Below are positions 48,080 through 56,939 of a stretch of 64,000 nucleotides of DNA, in pieces. Origin of the DNA: Planctomycetales bacterium (GTDB taxonomy: Bacteria > Planctomycetota > Planctomycetia > Isosphaerales > Isosphaeraceae); NCBI GenBank assembly GCA_027451885.1, contig DAIDHX010000301.1, forward strand, positions 27,047-91,046, written 5' to 3'. Below the pieces are notes generated by a model, which had not been told where the DNA came from, made no database searches, and saw nothing but the letters and a program-made list of their open reading frames with translations. The stretch's first letter is position 1; every line of letters begins with the position of its first letter. Both the position numbers and the translations under genes were made by a program.

Positions 48080-49635
48080 CCCAACCCCGCCCGCCGCGCC
48101 AGGAAAATCGCTCGCAGCCACTCTCTCCCCGCCCAGCCTCTGCCCAGAATTCCGTTGACAGGGATCGAAAACGCGAATAGGCTAATATTAATTCCTTAGT
48201 GTGATTCGCATGCCGGCCTCCGGCCCGCGGATCGAGGCTTCCTGCCAATGGCCTCCCTTTCTCACGCGGGTTGTTTCCAAGCCAGGCGTGGGGTGCTGGA
48301 TCTCATGTGGGAATTCAGCTTCGGCTTCGGTTGGATCGGGTTCCGGGGTCTTGCGCAATCGTCGGTTTTCACCGCTCGAGAGCGCACGCCGCGGCTTTGA
48401 AATCTCGAACAGCGAAGGCAGGTGAGCAATGGGTGTGATCGATGAAGGGAGTATCGCCGTCTCGGAAAAGCTCTATCGGGAACTCTGCTCGGCGTGTCGC
48501 TTCTGGCGCATGGATGACGGAACGCAGCGGCGGCTGCTGGAACCAGGCGTGGGAGGGAATGTCGACCACTCGGCGCTGAACGCGCGCGGAGCAATCCGCC
48601 CCGCGGACGGTCTCGGTGGGCGGGGAACTGGGGCCTAGCTCCGGCTCTGTCGACCAGGAGATCCAGATCCCTCCTCGAGGGGGATTCGTCGTGCGAGGGA
48701 TCTCGCCCGTGCTGCGGCGTTTCATCCATGGGCATGAAATGCTTAATTCGCGAGCGAGATTCCCTTGCATGGTTGCGGGATTGGATCTGATATCACCGGG
48801 CAATCCGATTTCCATCGAGGCTCGTGTCTCCTTTGCCGTGATTGCGGGCACGGTGCTCGATTCTTTACCAGTTTTGTGAGTCCCGCGCTTCCACAGCTTA
48901 CGACATAGGTCGTACTGTCAAACTCCACGCCCGTTTCGATCCCTCGCCACGCTGGGAAAAGTCCGCCGGCCGCGCGGAATTCGTCCGTTCTCAACGAGGT
49001 TGGCAACAAATCGCCAGGCTGGCACTCCAAATCAAGGAGCCATCTGGCCTGTGCGAAAACGTGTGCGTTAAGACGTCGAGCCAGATCAGAGACGAGAGTT
49101 CGCCATGATAGGTGAATCTGCGAATCACTCGGGTTTTCAGGGAGATGGTGTGCCGTATCAGGGTCCGAATTCTCGATACGATCATTGACAGAATCTGATG
49201 AGATGAATAGCTTAGGAATAAGCTATGTCGTGCGAACGTCAACCCCAGCCGATCGTTTTTGGGAGTGGGCCAAGGAAATCCCGCTCGCCTCAATCCGCGA
49301 AGCCCTGTGGCTTCCCCTTATGGAATTACGTCGCTGGGTGACGTTTTTGTGCAGTTATGATCTGATTGGCTCGACCGCTCCGAGTGACGGTTTGCGATCT
49401 TCTCCTGACCTGTATCCCGGTTTTGACGCCTCTACCTTGTGGTACTCCAGGCACCGCGTGCTTACCGCGCGGAAAACGGGGTCGTGCATCGAGGGAACGA
49501 GACCTGACAGACTTTTTCAATCTGTTTGGTACAGCCTGGCGGTGACGCCCAATGGGCCGCGCCGTATAGGTTGATTGGGTTGAACTCGCGGTTGAGTGTG
49601 TCGAGTCAGAATGTCCGAGAATTCGGGGGTGTTGA
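48080..49635. other. Gene-poor 1.56-kb stretch
   Basis: Between carB and the small lipoprotein gene no recognisable gene, RNA or repeat was found. Several short open frames exist (69-157 codons on both strands), but none has family motifs, and they overlap each other on both strands. The base composition is only slightly less GC-rich than the neighbours. The stretch may hold a decayed gene or an unrecognised short one, such as the frame at 48429-48638. Confidence 0.4.
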
Positions 49636-49854
49636 ATGCTTGAAGAGTCCAAGGGTCGGCGGCGTTTCATGGTGGAGTTCCTGGGTTTGAGCGGTCTTGC
49701 GCTCCTGGCGAGCGGCTGTGGCGGGGGCGATCCCAACGCCGTCACCGTCGGCCAGCCCACGACCAAGGAGGAGCAGGACAAGGAACGCAAGGCCCGTGAA
49801 GCCGCTTACGGCGCGGGCAAGACAACCGGCGGCAAGAAGCAAGCAGCCCAGTGA
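49636..49854 (+). CDS. Small lipoprotein
   Basis: A 72-residue exported protein. The N-terminus is basic (KGRRRFMVEF). A hydrophobic core and a lipobox LLASGC follow, with lipidated C28. The mature part is short, charged and Lys-rich (KEEQDKERKAREAAYGAGKTTGGKKQAAQ). Tiny lipoproteins of this kind often precede DUF1559 genes in planctomycetes (family knowledge). A function is not known. It lies 212 bp upstream of the DUF1559 gene on the same strand, in the same likely locus. Confidence 0.75.
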   Translation: MLEESKGRRRFMVEFLGLSGLALLASGCGGGDPNAVTVGQPTTKEEQDKERKAREAAYGAGKTTGGKKQAAQ

Positions 49855-50066
49855 GCTTGCTGGCCCCGAGCCAGTACGACTCTCTTCCGATTCACTGAAA
49901 TTTTGGCCCATCCTCGCCCGATTCGGGAGCTCATCCGGCCTCTCCCCGGCCAGATGATCCCTTCTGTGTCACGAAGCCTGGGCCTCTCCGCACAGCCATT
50001 TCCCAATGGTTGTTCCGGCAGCGCGTGTGCGCTGTCCTTCCTCTTCATCGATGGGGGTTTCCTTTT

Positions 50067-51221
50067 ATGAGTTCGCGGTATCGTCGCGGGTTCACCCTGA
50101 TCGAGCTGCTCGTGGTGATTGCCATCATCGCGGTCTTGATCGCCTTGTTGCTTCCCGCAGTTCAAGCTGCGCGTGAAGCCGCCCGCCGTTCCCAGTGCAC
50201 GAACAACCTGAAGCAAATCGGGTTGGCGATGCACAATTACCATCAGACCAATAACTCCTTCCCGCAAGGGAAATCCGAGTCCGCTGCCGCTCCTGGGTTC
50301 TCGTCACAACCCCCGTATGCGGGCTGGACCGAGTGGAGTGCACAGGCCGAGCTCCTGCCCTACATGGAGCAGGCGCCGATCTATAGCGCCATCAATTTCA
50401 GTTTTTGCGGCGGCTACAGTTACGGCCAGATTGTCAACGGCACGGCCTGGACGCGGATCATCCCCGCGTTCCTCTGCCCATCCGATAACAACGTTGCCAT
50501 GGGTGGCGCGCCATCGCCTGGCACCGGGCAGCCCAACATCAACAGCTACCGTGGTTCGATTGGCACCACCACGGCGATCTACTGGAGCAGCTTGACCAAC
50601 TCGGCTGGTTACGCGAGCTGCCAGCCGGATCCGATGTATCTCGCCGGCGGCCCTCCCGGCTGCCAGCCGTACTCGACCGGCGTCTTCTGTTACTGGGTCG
50701 TCAACGGCATCCAGAACATCACCGACGGCACCTCGAACACGGTCGGCTTTTCGGAGTCGCTCGTGGGTGATGTGTCGAATCCCTCGTTCTTCCGCCGTAA
50801 CAACTCGGTAACGGGCGTGACGTCGGCAGCCACAGCGGAAGTTCCGGACGCGAGCGGCATTCCCTATACCACGGTCACCATGGCGCTGCAGCAGTGCACC
50901 CAGTTCTACAGGGCTGGCACAAACATCAGCAACGCCAACGGTAACCGCTGGGGCTGGGGCGCGATGTCGATGACCCTGTTCAACACGGTGGTCACGCCGA
51001 ACTCCAAGCAGTATCCGTTCAACTCCTGCCGCGACCAGTGCGGCGGTTGCGGACCGGACGATTCGGAATTCTCGAACGCGCAGAGCAACCATCCTGGCGG
51101 CGTCAATGTGATGTTCTGCGATGGTAGCGTGCGGTTCGTCAAGGATACGATCGGTCCCAACATCTGGATGGCTCTCGGCACCAAGGCCAATGGCGAGGTT
51201 GTGAGCTCCGACCAGTACTGA
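50067..51221 (+). CDS. DUF1559 prepilin-like protein
   Basis: A 384-residue type IV pilin-like protein with a class III signal [20 protein letters not shown] at its start. Cleavage is expected before F9 by a prepilin peptidase. [13 protein letters not shown], the N-terminal DUF1559 helix end [21 protein letters not shown] and the C-terminal [19 protein letters not shown] are typical. Planctomycete genomes carry very many of these; the role is probably surface filament or export pseudopilin (inference). The open frame reaches 50010, but ATG 50067 gives the pilin start. Two hairpins follow its stop. Confidence 0.92.
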   Translation: MSSRYRRGFTLIELLVVIAIIAVLIALLLPAVQAAREAARRSQCTNNLKQIGLAMHNYHQTNNSFPQGKSESAAAPGFSSQPPYAGWTEWSAQAELLPYMEQAPIYSAINFSFCGGYSYGQIVNGTAWTRIIPAFLCPSDNNVAMGGAPSPGTGQPNINSYRGSIGTTTAIYWSSLTNSAGYASCQPDPMYLAGGPPGCQPYSTGVFCYWVVNGIQNITDGTSNTVGFSESLVGDVSNPSFFRRNNSVTGVTSAATAEVPDASGIPYTTVTMALQQCTQFYRAGTNISNANGNRWGWGAMSMTLFNTVVTPNSKQYPFNSCRDQCGGCGPDDSEFSNAQSNHPGGVNVMFCDGSVRFVKDTIGPNIWMALGTKANGEVVSSDQY

Positions 51222-51240
51222 GTCGAGATCTCGCTTCCGC

Positions 51241-51312
51241 GCCATGGCGTTGCGCCATGGCTAGACCCGCACCCTGTGCATGACACTGTGCACCGGGTGC
51301 GGTGCTTCTTTT
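51241..51312 (+). terminator. Tandem hairpins with T-tract after the DUF1559 gene
   Basis: The first hairpin is GCCATGGC-N5-GCCATGGC (51241-51261). The second has arms at 51269-51280 and 51289-51300 (one mismatch) and is followed by CTTCTTTT. The second lies inside the 107-bp repeat, so a copy also sits before the CRTAC1-type gene (53792-53823). It probably terminates DUF1559 transcription. Confidence 0.55.
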
Positions 51313-51372
51313 GATCGGAAAGACTCATGTCCTTGCGGCGGTTGATTGCGCTGGTTCTCAGTGCAGCGATCG
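51266..51372 (+). repeat. Direct repeat, left copy (107 bp)
   Basis: Perfect over 107 bp to 53789-53895. It contains a terminator-like hairpin, a spacer, the start codon (51327) and the first 46 bp of the CRTAC1-type reading frame. After the repeat the frame reads on for a few codons and stops. It is therefore a decapitated copy of that gene's start. Confidence 0.85.
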
Positions 51373-51577
51373 GCCCTAGTATGATGATCAGGGGGCGCTG
51401 AGCGTCGGTTGGCCAGACCTATCGTGCCGTCGGGCCGCCTCGACCCATTAGTTCCAGCAACTCCTGGCTTGAATTCCACCAATTCGCCCAGCTCAATCAC
51501 GCGATTTTCGCAAATTTGACACGTTAGCATGCTCGACTCGCAGCCTATCGCGCTACCGCGACCCACACTCGCCGAGG

Positions 51578-52164
51578 ATGGCAGTCACGCGAAGTTGGCG
51601 GCAAACTACCAACTCGGACACACCTCCAGATCCAGTGTCGGTTCTCCGTCTCCGATGTCATGAATCGACAGACGGGATCCAGGCGGCTGACCGTTTCAAA
51701 GCGACCGAAGGATCACGCCTGCCTTCAGGCCCGTTACCTCAGCTAAACTGCCTGGTCCCCGAGGAAGTCTTCACATTCGGCTTGCCGCGGCCGTCGTTTT
51801 GAGGGGTCGATCAGCGAGAATCCAGTTGGCTGATCGTGTCAAACTCATCGACTTATCGGTCTTGAAGGCAGGCAATTCCCCGAGCCAGAATGCCCGGCCC
51901 CGAGGAAGGCTTCACATTCGGGCTACCACGACCGTCGCATGGAGGGGTCGATCAGCCGGAATCCGGTTGGCTGATCGTGTCAAACTCATCGACGTTTCGC
52001 GCCTGAAGGCAGTCCATCGCCTCCATTCACGAACGATCCGGTGTCCCACGAGTACTAAGAATAGTGCGTCGGTGGGCGGGAATATCTATGAAGTTAATAT
52101 AAAAGACAAAAATGCACATACATATAATATGATAATAAGACAGGTGATACATTCGATCGGTTAA
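51578..52164 (+). other. Insert region with open frames but no recognised gene
   Basis: Two adjoining open frames (51578-51802 and 51799-52164) cover the 141-bp tandem repeats. The repeat length is a multiple of three, so the frame is kept: GIQAADRFK, RIQLADRVK and GIRLADRVK appear in turn. They are more likely a by-product of the repeats than real genes. Confidence 0.3.
51751..52032 (+). repeat. Tandem imperfect 141-bp repeat
   Basis: Two adjacent copies (about 51751-51891 and 51892-52032). A degenerate part of a third lies just upstream (~51660-51750). Shared pieces are CCCCGAGGAAG, CTTCACATTCGG, GAGGGGTCGATCAGC and TGATCGTGTCAAACTCATCG. They lie within the inserted segment. Confidence 0.7.
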
Positions 52165-52165
52165 T
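52073..52165. other. AT-rich patch
   Basis: About 90 bp rich in A and T (for example AATATAAAAGACAAAAATG and ACATATAATATGATAATAAG) in a GC-rich genome. It holds TATAAT-like boxes (CATATAATATG) but no matched -35. It may be a promoter region for the orphan gene or a foreign-DNA signature. Confidence 0.4.
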
Positions 52166-52443
52166 GTTCGGCTCGGCGGCGGGATTACTGAAAGCGAATC
52201 CAAAGGGAGAAAAGCGCTCGGACATAGTCCGTTAAAGCGTGCTTAATATAATCAGTAAGAGGAGTGCAGAATTTGCAATCTCAGAAAATGTGTAACCCTA
52301 AGTCATTACGAGATAGAGAGAAACGACGTAATTCAGAAATAATTGGCTGAACGCTTGATTTGGATGGACGGTATCGTTAGTTTTCGAATCGTCCGAGGCA
52401 GTTCAGCTTTCACATAACACTCCATTCTCGAGGAGCGGTGTAC

Positions 52444-53529
52444 ATGCTTCGCAACCGCAGGCGTTCATCGTGCGCTCCAAGCATCTCAAGGCGCAGTCGC
52501 GTTCAACGCAAGCCTACTCTTGAGTCTCTCGAGGGAAAGTCGATGGCAGCACCGACAAAGTGGTCGTTACTCTTACCGAGCCTGGCAATGGATGAGCTTG
52601 GACAGGCCGCCTCTCTGAGCCTCGGGCAGGCGGCCTTTGGCGCTCTTCGATCGGCTCCGGGTGGCGTGCATCTCATGCGCATGGCTTCCAACCATTCGGG
52701 GTCCCCAATTCTGCATGCTACCCCATTGGCAAGTGACTATTTTCCGGTGTTTGAGCAGGTTGCGGGGAACTCACCAATCAGCGCTTTTGCGACTGCCCTT
52801 GACCCAAATCCGGAGGTTACCGACACACATAGTGGCTCAAGCACGGCAGCTGCGGGTCTGAAGTATTCTGAAACCTCTCAGCAGTACCTTCCCGGCTACG
52901 GAATGGCGACATTCAAATCAACTCAGCAAGGGTCCGTCAACAACGTGGTGGAAGACGTGCCGAATCCTGGGACCGTAGCCGGCCTCACCATCGCCGCGAC
53001 GATCGGTCAAGACCAGGGGACTCAAGGGCCTCTATCATTCACGGGTGCGTATCCAAAGGACACGTTCCGATCCGGGTTCTCATCAGGACCCTACTCCCGA
53101 GCGTACACGCTTTGGAACGATGGGCCATCCAGCGCGAACGTTTATATGGAGGAAATGTTATCCATTCACTACAGCCCACCCGCTCCAGCTACAAATCCAC
53201 CCACCGTCACAGACGTGAGCGACAATCAAACCGCTTTCAGCTTGATCTCTAGCAACATCAATGTTCTTCTGATCGCCGGGAATAAGGCTCAATACTCGGT
53301 TGGGCTCAATTCTACCATCGTCTCTGTGTCGACGATCATCGACAACATCACAATCACAGTCCAAACCCCATACGACCTCCCTCCAAGCCCTGGAGTTCCT
53401 TTCTCGGTGTCATGGGCTGGCGCGATCCAGACCTGTATCGTTGGCCAGAATACTGGCGACAGCACAAATCAAGAGGCCGCGTCGCTCAATTACTCTGCGC
53501 AGTTCTCGCAGGTGTCAGAGCTTAAATAG
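52444..53529 (+). CDS. Orphan secreted-type protein with LEdR-like N-terminal tag
   Basis: A 361-residue protein of no recognised family. The basic N-terminus (MLRNRRRSSCAPSISRRSR) leads to PTLESLEGKSM. This resembles the Leu-Glu-x-Leu-Glu/Asp-Arg tag found at the start of many planctomycete secreted proteins. A Ser/Thr/Asn/Pro-rich beta-type body follows. AGGAG at 52431-52435 sits 8 nt before ATG 52444, against 2 nt before the GTG at 52438, so 52444 is chosen. It is the only convincing gene in the 2.4-kb insert. Its base composition is less GC-rich than its neighbours, hinting at transfer (inference). Confidence 0.65.
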   Translation: MLRNRRRSSCAPSISRRSRVQRKPTLESLEGKSMAAPTKWSLLLPSLAMDELGQAASLSLGQAAFGALRSAPGGVHLMRMASNHSGSPILHATPLASDYFPVFEQVAGNSPISAFATALDPNPEVTDTHSGSSTAAAGLKYSETSQQYLPGYGMATFKSTQQGSVNNVVEDVPNPGTVAGLTIAATIGQDQGTQGPLSFTGAYPKDTFRSGFSSGPYSRAYTLWNDGPSSANVYMEEMLSIHYSPPAPATNPPTVTDVSDNQTAFSLISSNINVLLIAGNKAQYSVGLNSTIVSVSTIIDNITITVQTPYDLPPSPGVPFSVSWAGAIQTCIVGQNTGDSTNQEAASLNYSAQFSQVSELK

Positions 53530-53788
53530 AGAAGGCCGGTGCCTTTCAATTTCAAGTGCGACTGCCCAGGGGAAGCGATCCCTGCTGTTTTCTATGGCTC
53601 GGAAGTCTTTATCAACGCACGCGCTCAAGGATTCGACCGTTCGGCTTGCTGAGATGGCCCAGCCTGGAATGACGAGGGAGGGGTGCAAGGGATCGAATTC
53701 ACCGACTGAACCTGGTATGGTGAATTGCGCTGTCGATCTGCGAGGGCTGACGCGGCGTCCCAACACGCTCTGACTCTGAAATATCGGG
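53530..53788. other. Non-coding right end of the insert
   Basis: A 259-bp stretch between the orphan gene and the right copy of the direct repeat. No gene, hairpin with T-run, or terminal inverted repeat matching the left junction (51373 onward) was found. Confidence 0.4.
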
Positions 53789-53895
53789 CCCGCACCCTGT
53801 GCATGACACTGTGCACCGGGTGCGGTGCTTCTTTTGATCGGAAAGACTCATGTCCTTGCGGCGGTTGATTGCGCTGGTTCTCAGTGCAGCGATCG
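53789..53895 (+). repeat. Direct repeat, right copy (107 bp)
   Basis: Perfect match to 51266-51372. It includes the hairpin at 53792-53823, the spacer and the ATG (53850) plus 46 bp of the intact CRTAC1-type gene. Confidence 0.85.
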
Positions 53896-56756
53896 CGATC
53901 GGTCTTGTCTGGAAGTGGATTGACCTGCGGCGGAACACGCAGGCGTTCGCGCGCGCGCGCAGGGCGTTTCTCGAGCGCCGATTTGAGGCGGCTCAGGCTG
54001 AGCTAGCCAGGCTTGCCGTGCGCCAGCCTCATGAGGGGAGCGTGCTTTACTGGCTGGGGGCGAGCGAAAAGGTGCTTGGCCACACCGAGGAAGCGCTTGC
54101 CGCCTGGGAGCGTGTGCCGCCGGACGCGAAGGACGCGCCTGTCGCCCGGCTTTCGCAGGGGCGGCTCCTGCTTGATCTCGGTCGTTATGCCCGGGCGGAA
54201 GTAAGTCTGATGGCGGCTGCCGCGGACGGCGAAACGCGCCCAGAAGCCAATCGTTTGCTGGGGCGGCTCTACTGGATCACCGGACGCCGTGATGCGTACG
54301 TGCAGCTCGAGCGCCAGGCCGCGGAGGGCAATCTCGATCCTTCGGAAACCCTACGGTTTCTCTGGAGCCTGGATCATGATCCCGATCCCACCGCGGGGAT
54401 CGAGCTCACGCTCCGCAAGTCGATCGCGGAATCGCCGGATGATGATCGAGCCTGGCTTGGACTTGCCGACCTGGCGACTCGGACCGGCCAGCTTGGTGAA
54501 GCGGATACCTGGCTCACGCGCTGTGAGCAGGCCCGGCCGCGGGATCTCGCGGTTCTTAGTGTGAGATTGATCTGGGCTCTTGCGGCCGAGCGTACGGATG
54601 AGCTTGTTCGCGTGGCAGCGGAGCTCAAGCCCGTGGAGCTTTTGCCGTGGCGGATCGCGGAATGCCAGGCGTACCTGGCCGCGCGTCGAGGTGATGCCAG
54701 GGCTGAGGTCGAGGCCCTGGAACGGCAGATTTCCAATAGCCCGCATGCTGCGCGTGCATTCGAGCGTCTGGTTGATCTGGCGGCCCGCTCGAGCGATCGT
54801 GGCCAGGCAGACACGTTGCGCAAGCGCAAGGCTCAATTCGACACCGACCGCGAGCGCTATCGGGTGTTGATCAATCTGCCGGAGCTGAAGCCGAACGCAA
54901 GGGAGCTGGCCGCACTTGCGGGTCGGATTGGCCGGCCGTTCGATGGCCGGCTGTGGTGGCGATTCGCAGCGCGCCAGGATCGTTCGCTGGCCAGCCAGGC
55001 GGCTCAGGAGATGGACCGACTCGCGAAAGCGGAGCTGTCGGATTTCGGGAAGGCTGCGCGGCTGGTGGATTTGCTGGGGCCGGCCGGGCCGATCGCGCCT
55101 GAACGATCGCCTGTGACCGCGCCCGTCGCGCTCTTTCGGGATGAAGCCAGGGAACGGGGGCTGGTCTTTCGGTTTGATAACGGCCTCAGCCAGGCGCATC
55201 AGCTTCCCGAGACGATGAGCGGCGGGGTGGCTGTGCTGGATTTTGACGGGGATGGCTGGCTTGATGTGTATGCGCTCCAGGGGGGCTCGTTTCCGCCGGC
55301 CGCGGGCGCGGTCTTTGGGGATCGGCTTTTCCGCAACCAGGGGAACGGGCGCTTTCTCGATGTCACGGCCACATCTGGGCTGGCTCAGGGTACGGGCGGC
55401 TATGGTTTCGGCGCAGCCGCCGGCGACTACGATAACGACGGCCTGACCGATCTCTTTGTCACCCGTTGGCGCTCCTACGCGCTCTACCACAACCTGGGCA
55501 ACGGCCGGTTCGAGGATGTGACCGCCGCGGCCGGATTCAAGGGGAATCGCAACTGGCCGACGTCGGCCGCCTGGGCCGATTTCGACCATGACGGCGATCT
55601 CGATCTCTATGTCTGCCATTACCTCGACTGGGACGAGCAAAATCCCACGAAATGCTTCCGCCCGCAGACCAATGAGCTCACCTATTGCGATCCGCGCGTC
55701 TTCTCCGCGCTGCCCGATCATGTGTTCCGCAACGACGCGGGTAAGTTCATCGATGTGACCGAGCAGGCCGGAATCCGCGATGAAAACGGCCGGGGCCTTG
55801 GCGTGCTCGCGGCCGACCTGGACGACGACGGCCAGTTGGATCTCTTCGTGGCCAACGACACCACGGCGAATTATTACTGGCACGGCCTGGGCGGATTTCG
55901 CTTCGAGGAACGCGGCCTCGAGGCCGGTCTGGCGGGAAGCGCAACCGGCGGTTACCTGGCGGGGATGGGCGTGGCCGCGGCGGATTTTGATCGCGACGGC
56001 CTGATCGATGTCGCCGTCACAAACTTCTTCGGCGAGTCCACCACCCTCTACCACAACCACGGTTCCGCCTTGTTTTCAGACCGCTCAAGCGTGCTCGGCC
56101 TGGCGGGCGCAACGCGCGGCGTTCTGGGTTTTGGCCTGGTTGCATTCGACGCCAATCGCGATGGATTCGTGGACCTGGCTCAGGCCAATGGCCACGTGAG
56201 CGACCTGCGGCCTTCGACGCCCTACCCCATGCCCGCCCTGCTCTTGCTCGGCGGCCCTGACGGTAAGTTCCACGATGCGTCAAGCCGGTCGGGACCAGAC
56301 TGGGTCACGCTCAGGTTGGGGCGTGGGCTTGCGGTTGCGGATTTTGACAATGACGGCTGGCTTGATCTCGTCATGGTCGCCCAGAACGAGCCGCTTGTCC
56401 TCCTGCGGAATCAAGGGCTCCAGACCGACTCAAACAAAGCGGCTGCTCAGAATCATTTCTTGACCTTTCTGCTCGAGGGGAAAGCGTCGGGCCGAGACGC
56501 CGTCGGCGCGGTTGTTCGGGTCGCCACTGATCAGGGCGTGCGATCTGGCTGGCGCATTGGCGGCGGCAGTTATCTCTCCGCGCAGGACCCTCGAATTCAT
56601 TTCGGCCTGGGCACGTCCAGCACCGCGCTTCGGGTCGAGGTCGCCTGGCCATCCGGCCGCCGCGATGTGTTCGAAAACCTGGCCGTCGATCGCGCTTATC
56701 GCTTGCTTGAAACTGAACGTCTCGCTCGACCCCTTGAAGGGTTCCCGAAGCGTTAA
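53850..56756 (+). CDS. CRTAC1-type TPR and FG-GAP/UnbV protein
   Basis: A 968-residue protein. An N-terminal membrane anchor (RRLIALVLSAAIAIGLVWKW) is followed by TPR-like helices to ~420. Seven FG-GAP/VCBS repeats come next, with calcium-type DxDxDG loops: DFDGDGWLDVYAL, DYDNDGLTDLF, DFDHDGDLDLYV, DLDDDGQLDLFV, DFDRDGLIDVAV, DANRDGFVDL and DFDNDGWLDLV. An ASPIC/UnbV domain closes it (VGAVVRVATDQGVRSGWRIGGG). It is an extracellular or periplasmic protein. It was probably directly downstream of the DUF1559 gene before the insert. Confidence 0.9.
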   Translation: MSLRRLIALVLSAAIAIGLVWKWIDLRRNTQAFARARRAFLERRFEAAQAELARLAVRQPHEGSVLYWLGASEKVLGHTEEALAAWERVPPDAKDAPVARLSQGRLLLDLGRYARAEVSLMAAAADGETRPEANRLLGRLYWITGRRDAYVQLERQAAEGNLDPSETLRFLWSLDHDPDPTAGIELTLRKSIAESPDDDRAWLGLADLATRTGQLGEADTWLTRCEQARPRDLAVLSVRLIWALAAERTDELVRVAAELKPVELLPWRIAECQAYLAARRGDARAEVEALERQISNSPHAARAFERLVDLAARSSDRGQADTLRKRKAQFDTDRERYRVLINLPELKPNARELAALAGRIGRPFDGRLWWRFAARQDRSLASQAAQEMDRLAKAELSDFGKAARLVDLLGPAGPIAPERSPVTAPVALFRDEARERGLVFRFDNGLSQAHQLPETMSGGVAVLDFDGDGWLDVYALQGGSFPPAAGAVFGDRLFRNQGNGRFLDVTATSGLAQGTGGYGFGAAAGDYDNDGLTDLFVTRWRSYALYHNLGNGRFEDVTAAAGFKGNRNWPTSAAWADFDHDGDLDLYVCHYLDWDEQNPTKCFRPQTNELTYCDPRVFSALPDHVFRNDAGKFIDVTEQAGIRDENGRGLGVLAADLDDDGQLDLFVANDTTANYYWHGLGGFRFEERGLEAGLAGSATGGYLAGMGVAAADFDRDGLIDVAVTNFFGESTTLYHNHGSALFSDRSSVLGLAGATRGVLGFGLVAFDANRDGFVDLAQANGHVSDLRPSTPYPMPALLLLGGPDGKFHDASSRSGPDWVTLRLGRGLAVADFDNDGWLDLVMVAQNEPLVLLRNQGLQTDSNKAAAQNHFLTFLLEGKASGRDAVGAVVRVATDQGVRSGWRIGGGSYLSAQDPRIHFGLGTSSTALRVEVAWPSGRRDVFENLAVDRAYRLLETERLARPLEGFPKR

Positions 56757-56939
56757 ATAGGCCGACTCGGCGGGTGAACGAGGTTTTTTTGCCCGCGCAG
56801 GCGCAGCCAGAGCGCTGTTTTCGACTCACCTTGTGAGTCTGTCTTGGACCGTGTCACAATAAACCGACAGTGGTCTAGTTATGTCATGGCAGGTTGCCGT
56901 GCAGCGCGGGTGAACCAGGTGTTCGAAAGGTGAGAGCGG

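Noticed and set aside
48429..48638. 69-codon frame after carB, starting MGVIDEGSIAV
   Set aside because: It has a weak ribosome site and no family match, and overlaps an equally open minus-strand frame. It is not supported as a gene.
49185..49574. 129-codon plus-strand frame in the gene-poor stretch
   Set aside because: No motif, no ribosome site, and an overlapping open frame on the other strand.
54351..56060. 569-codon open frame on the minus strand
   Set aside because: It lies antisense to the CRTAC1-type gene, whose FG-GAP repeats are unmistakable. Its sequence is of low complexity and shows no family.
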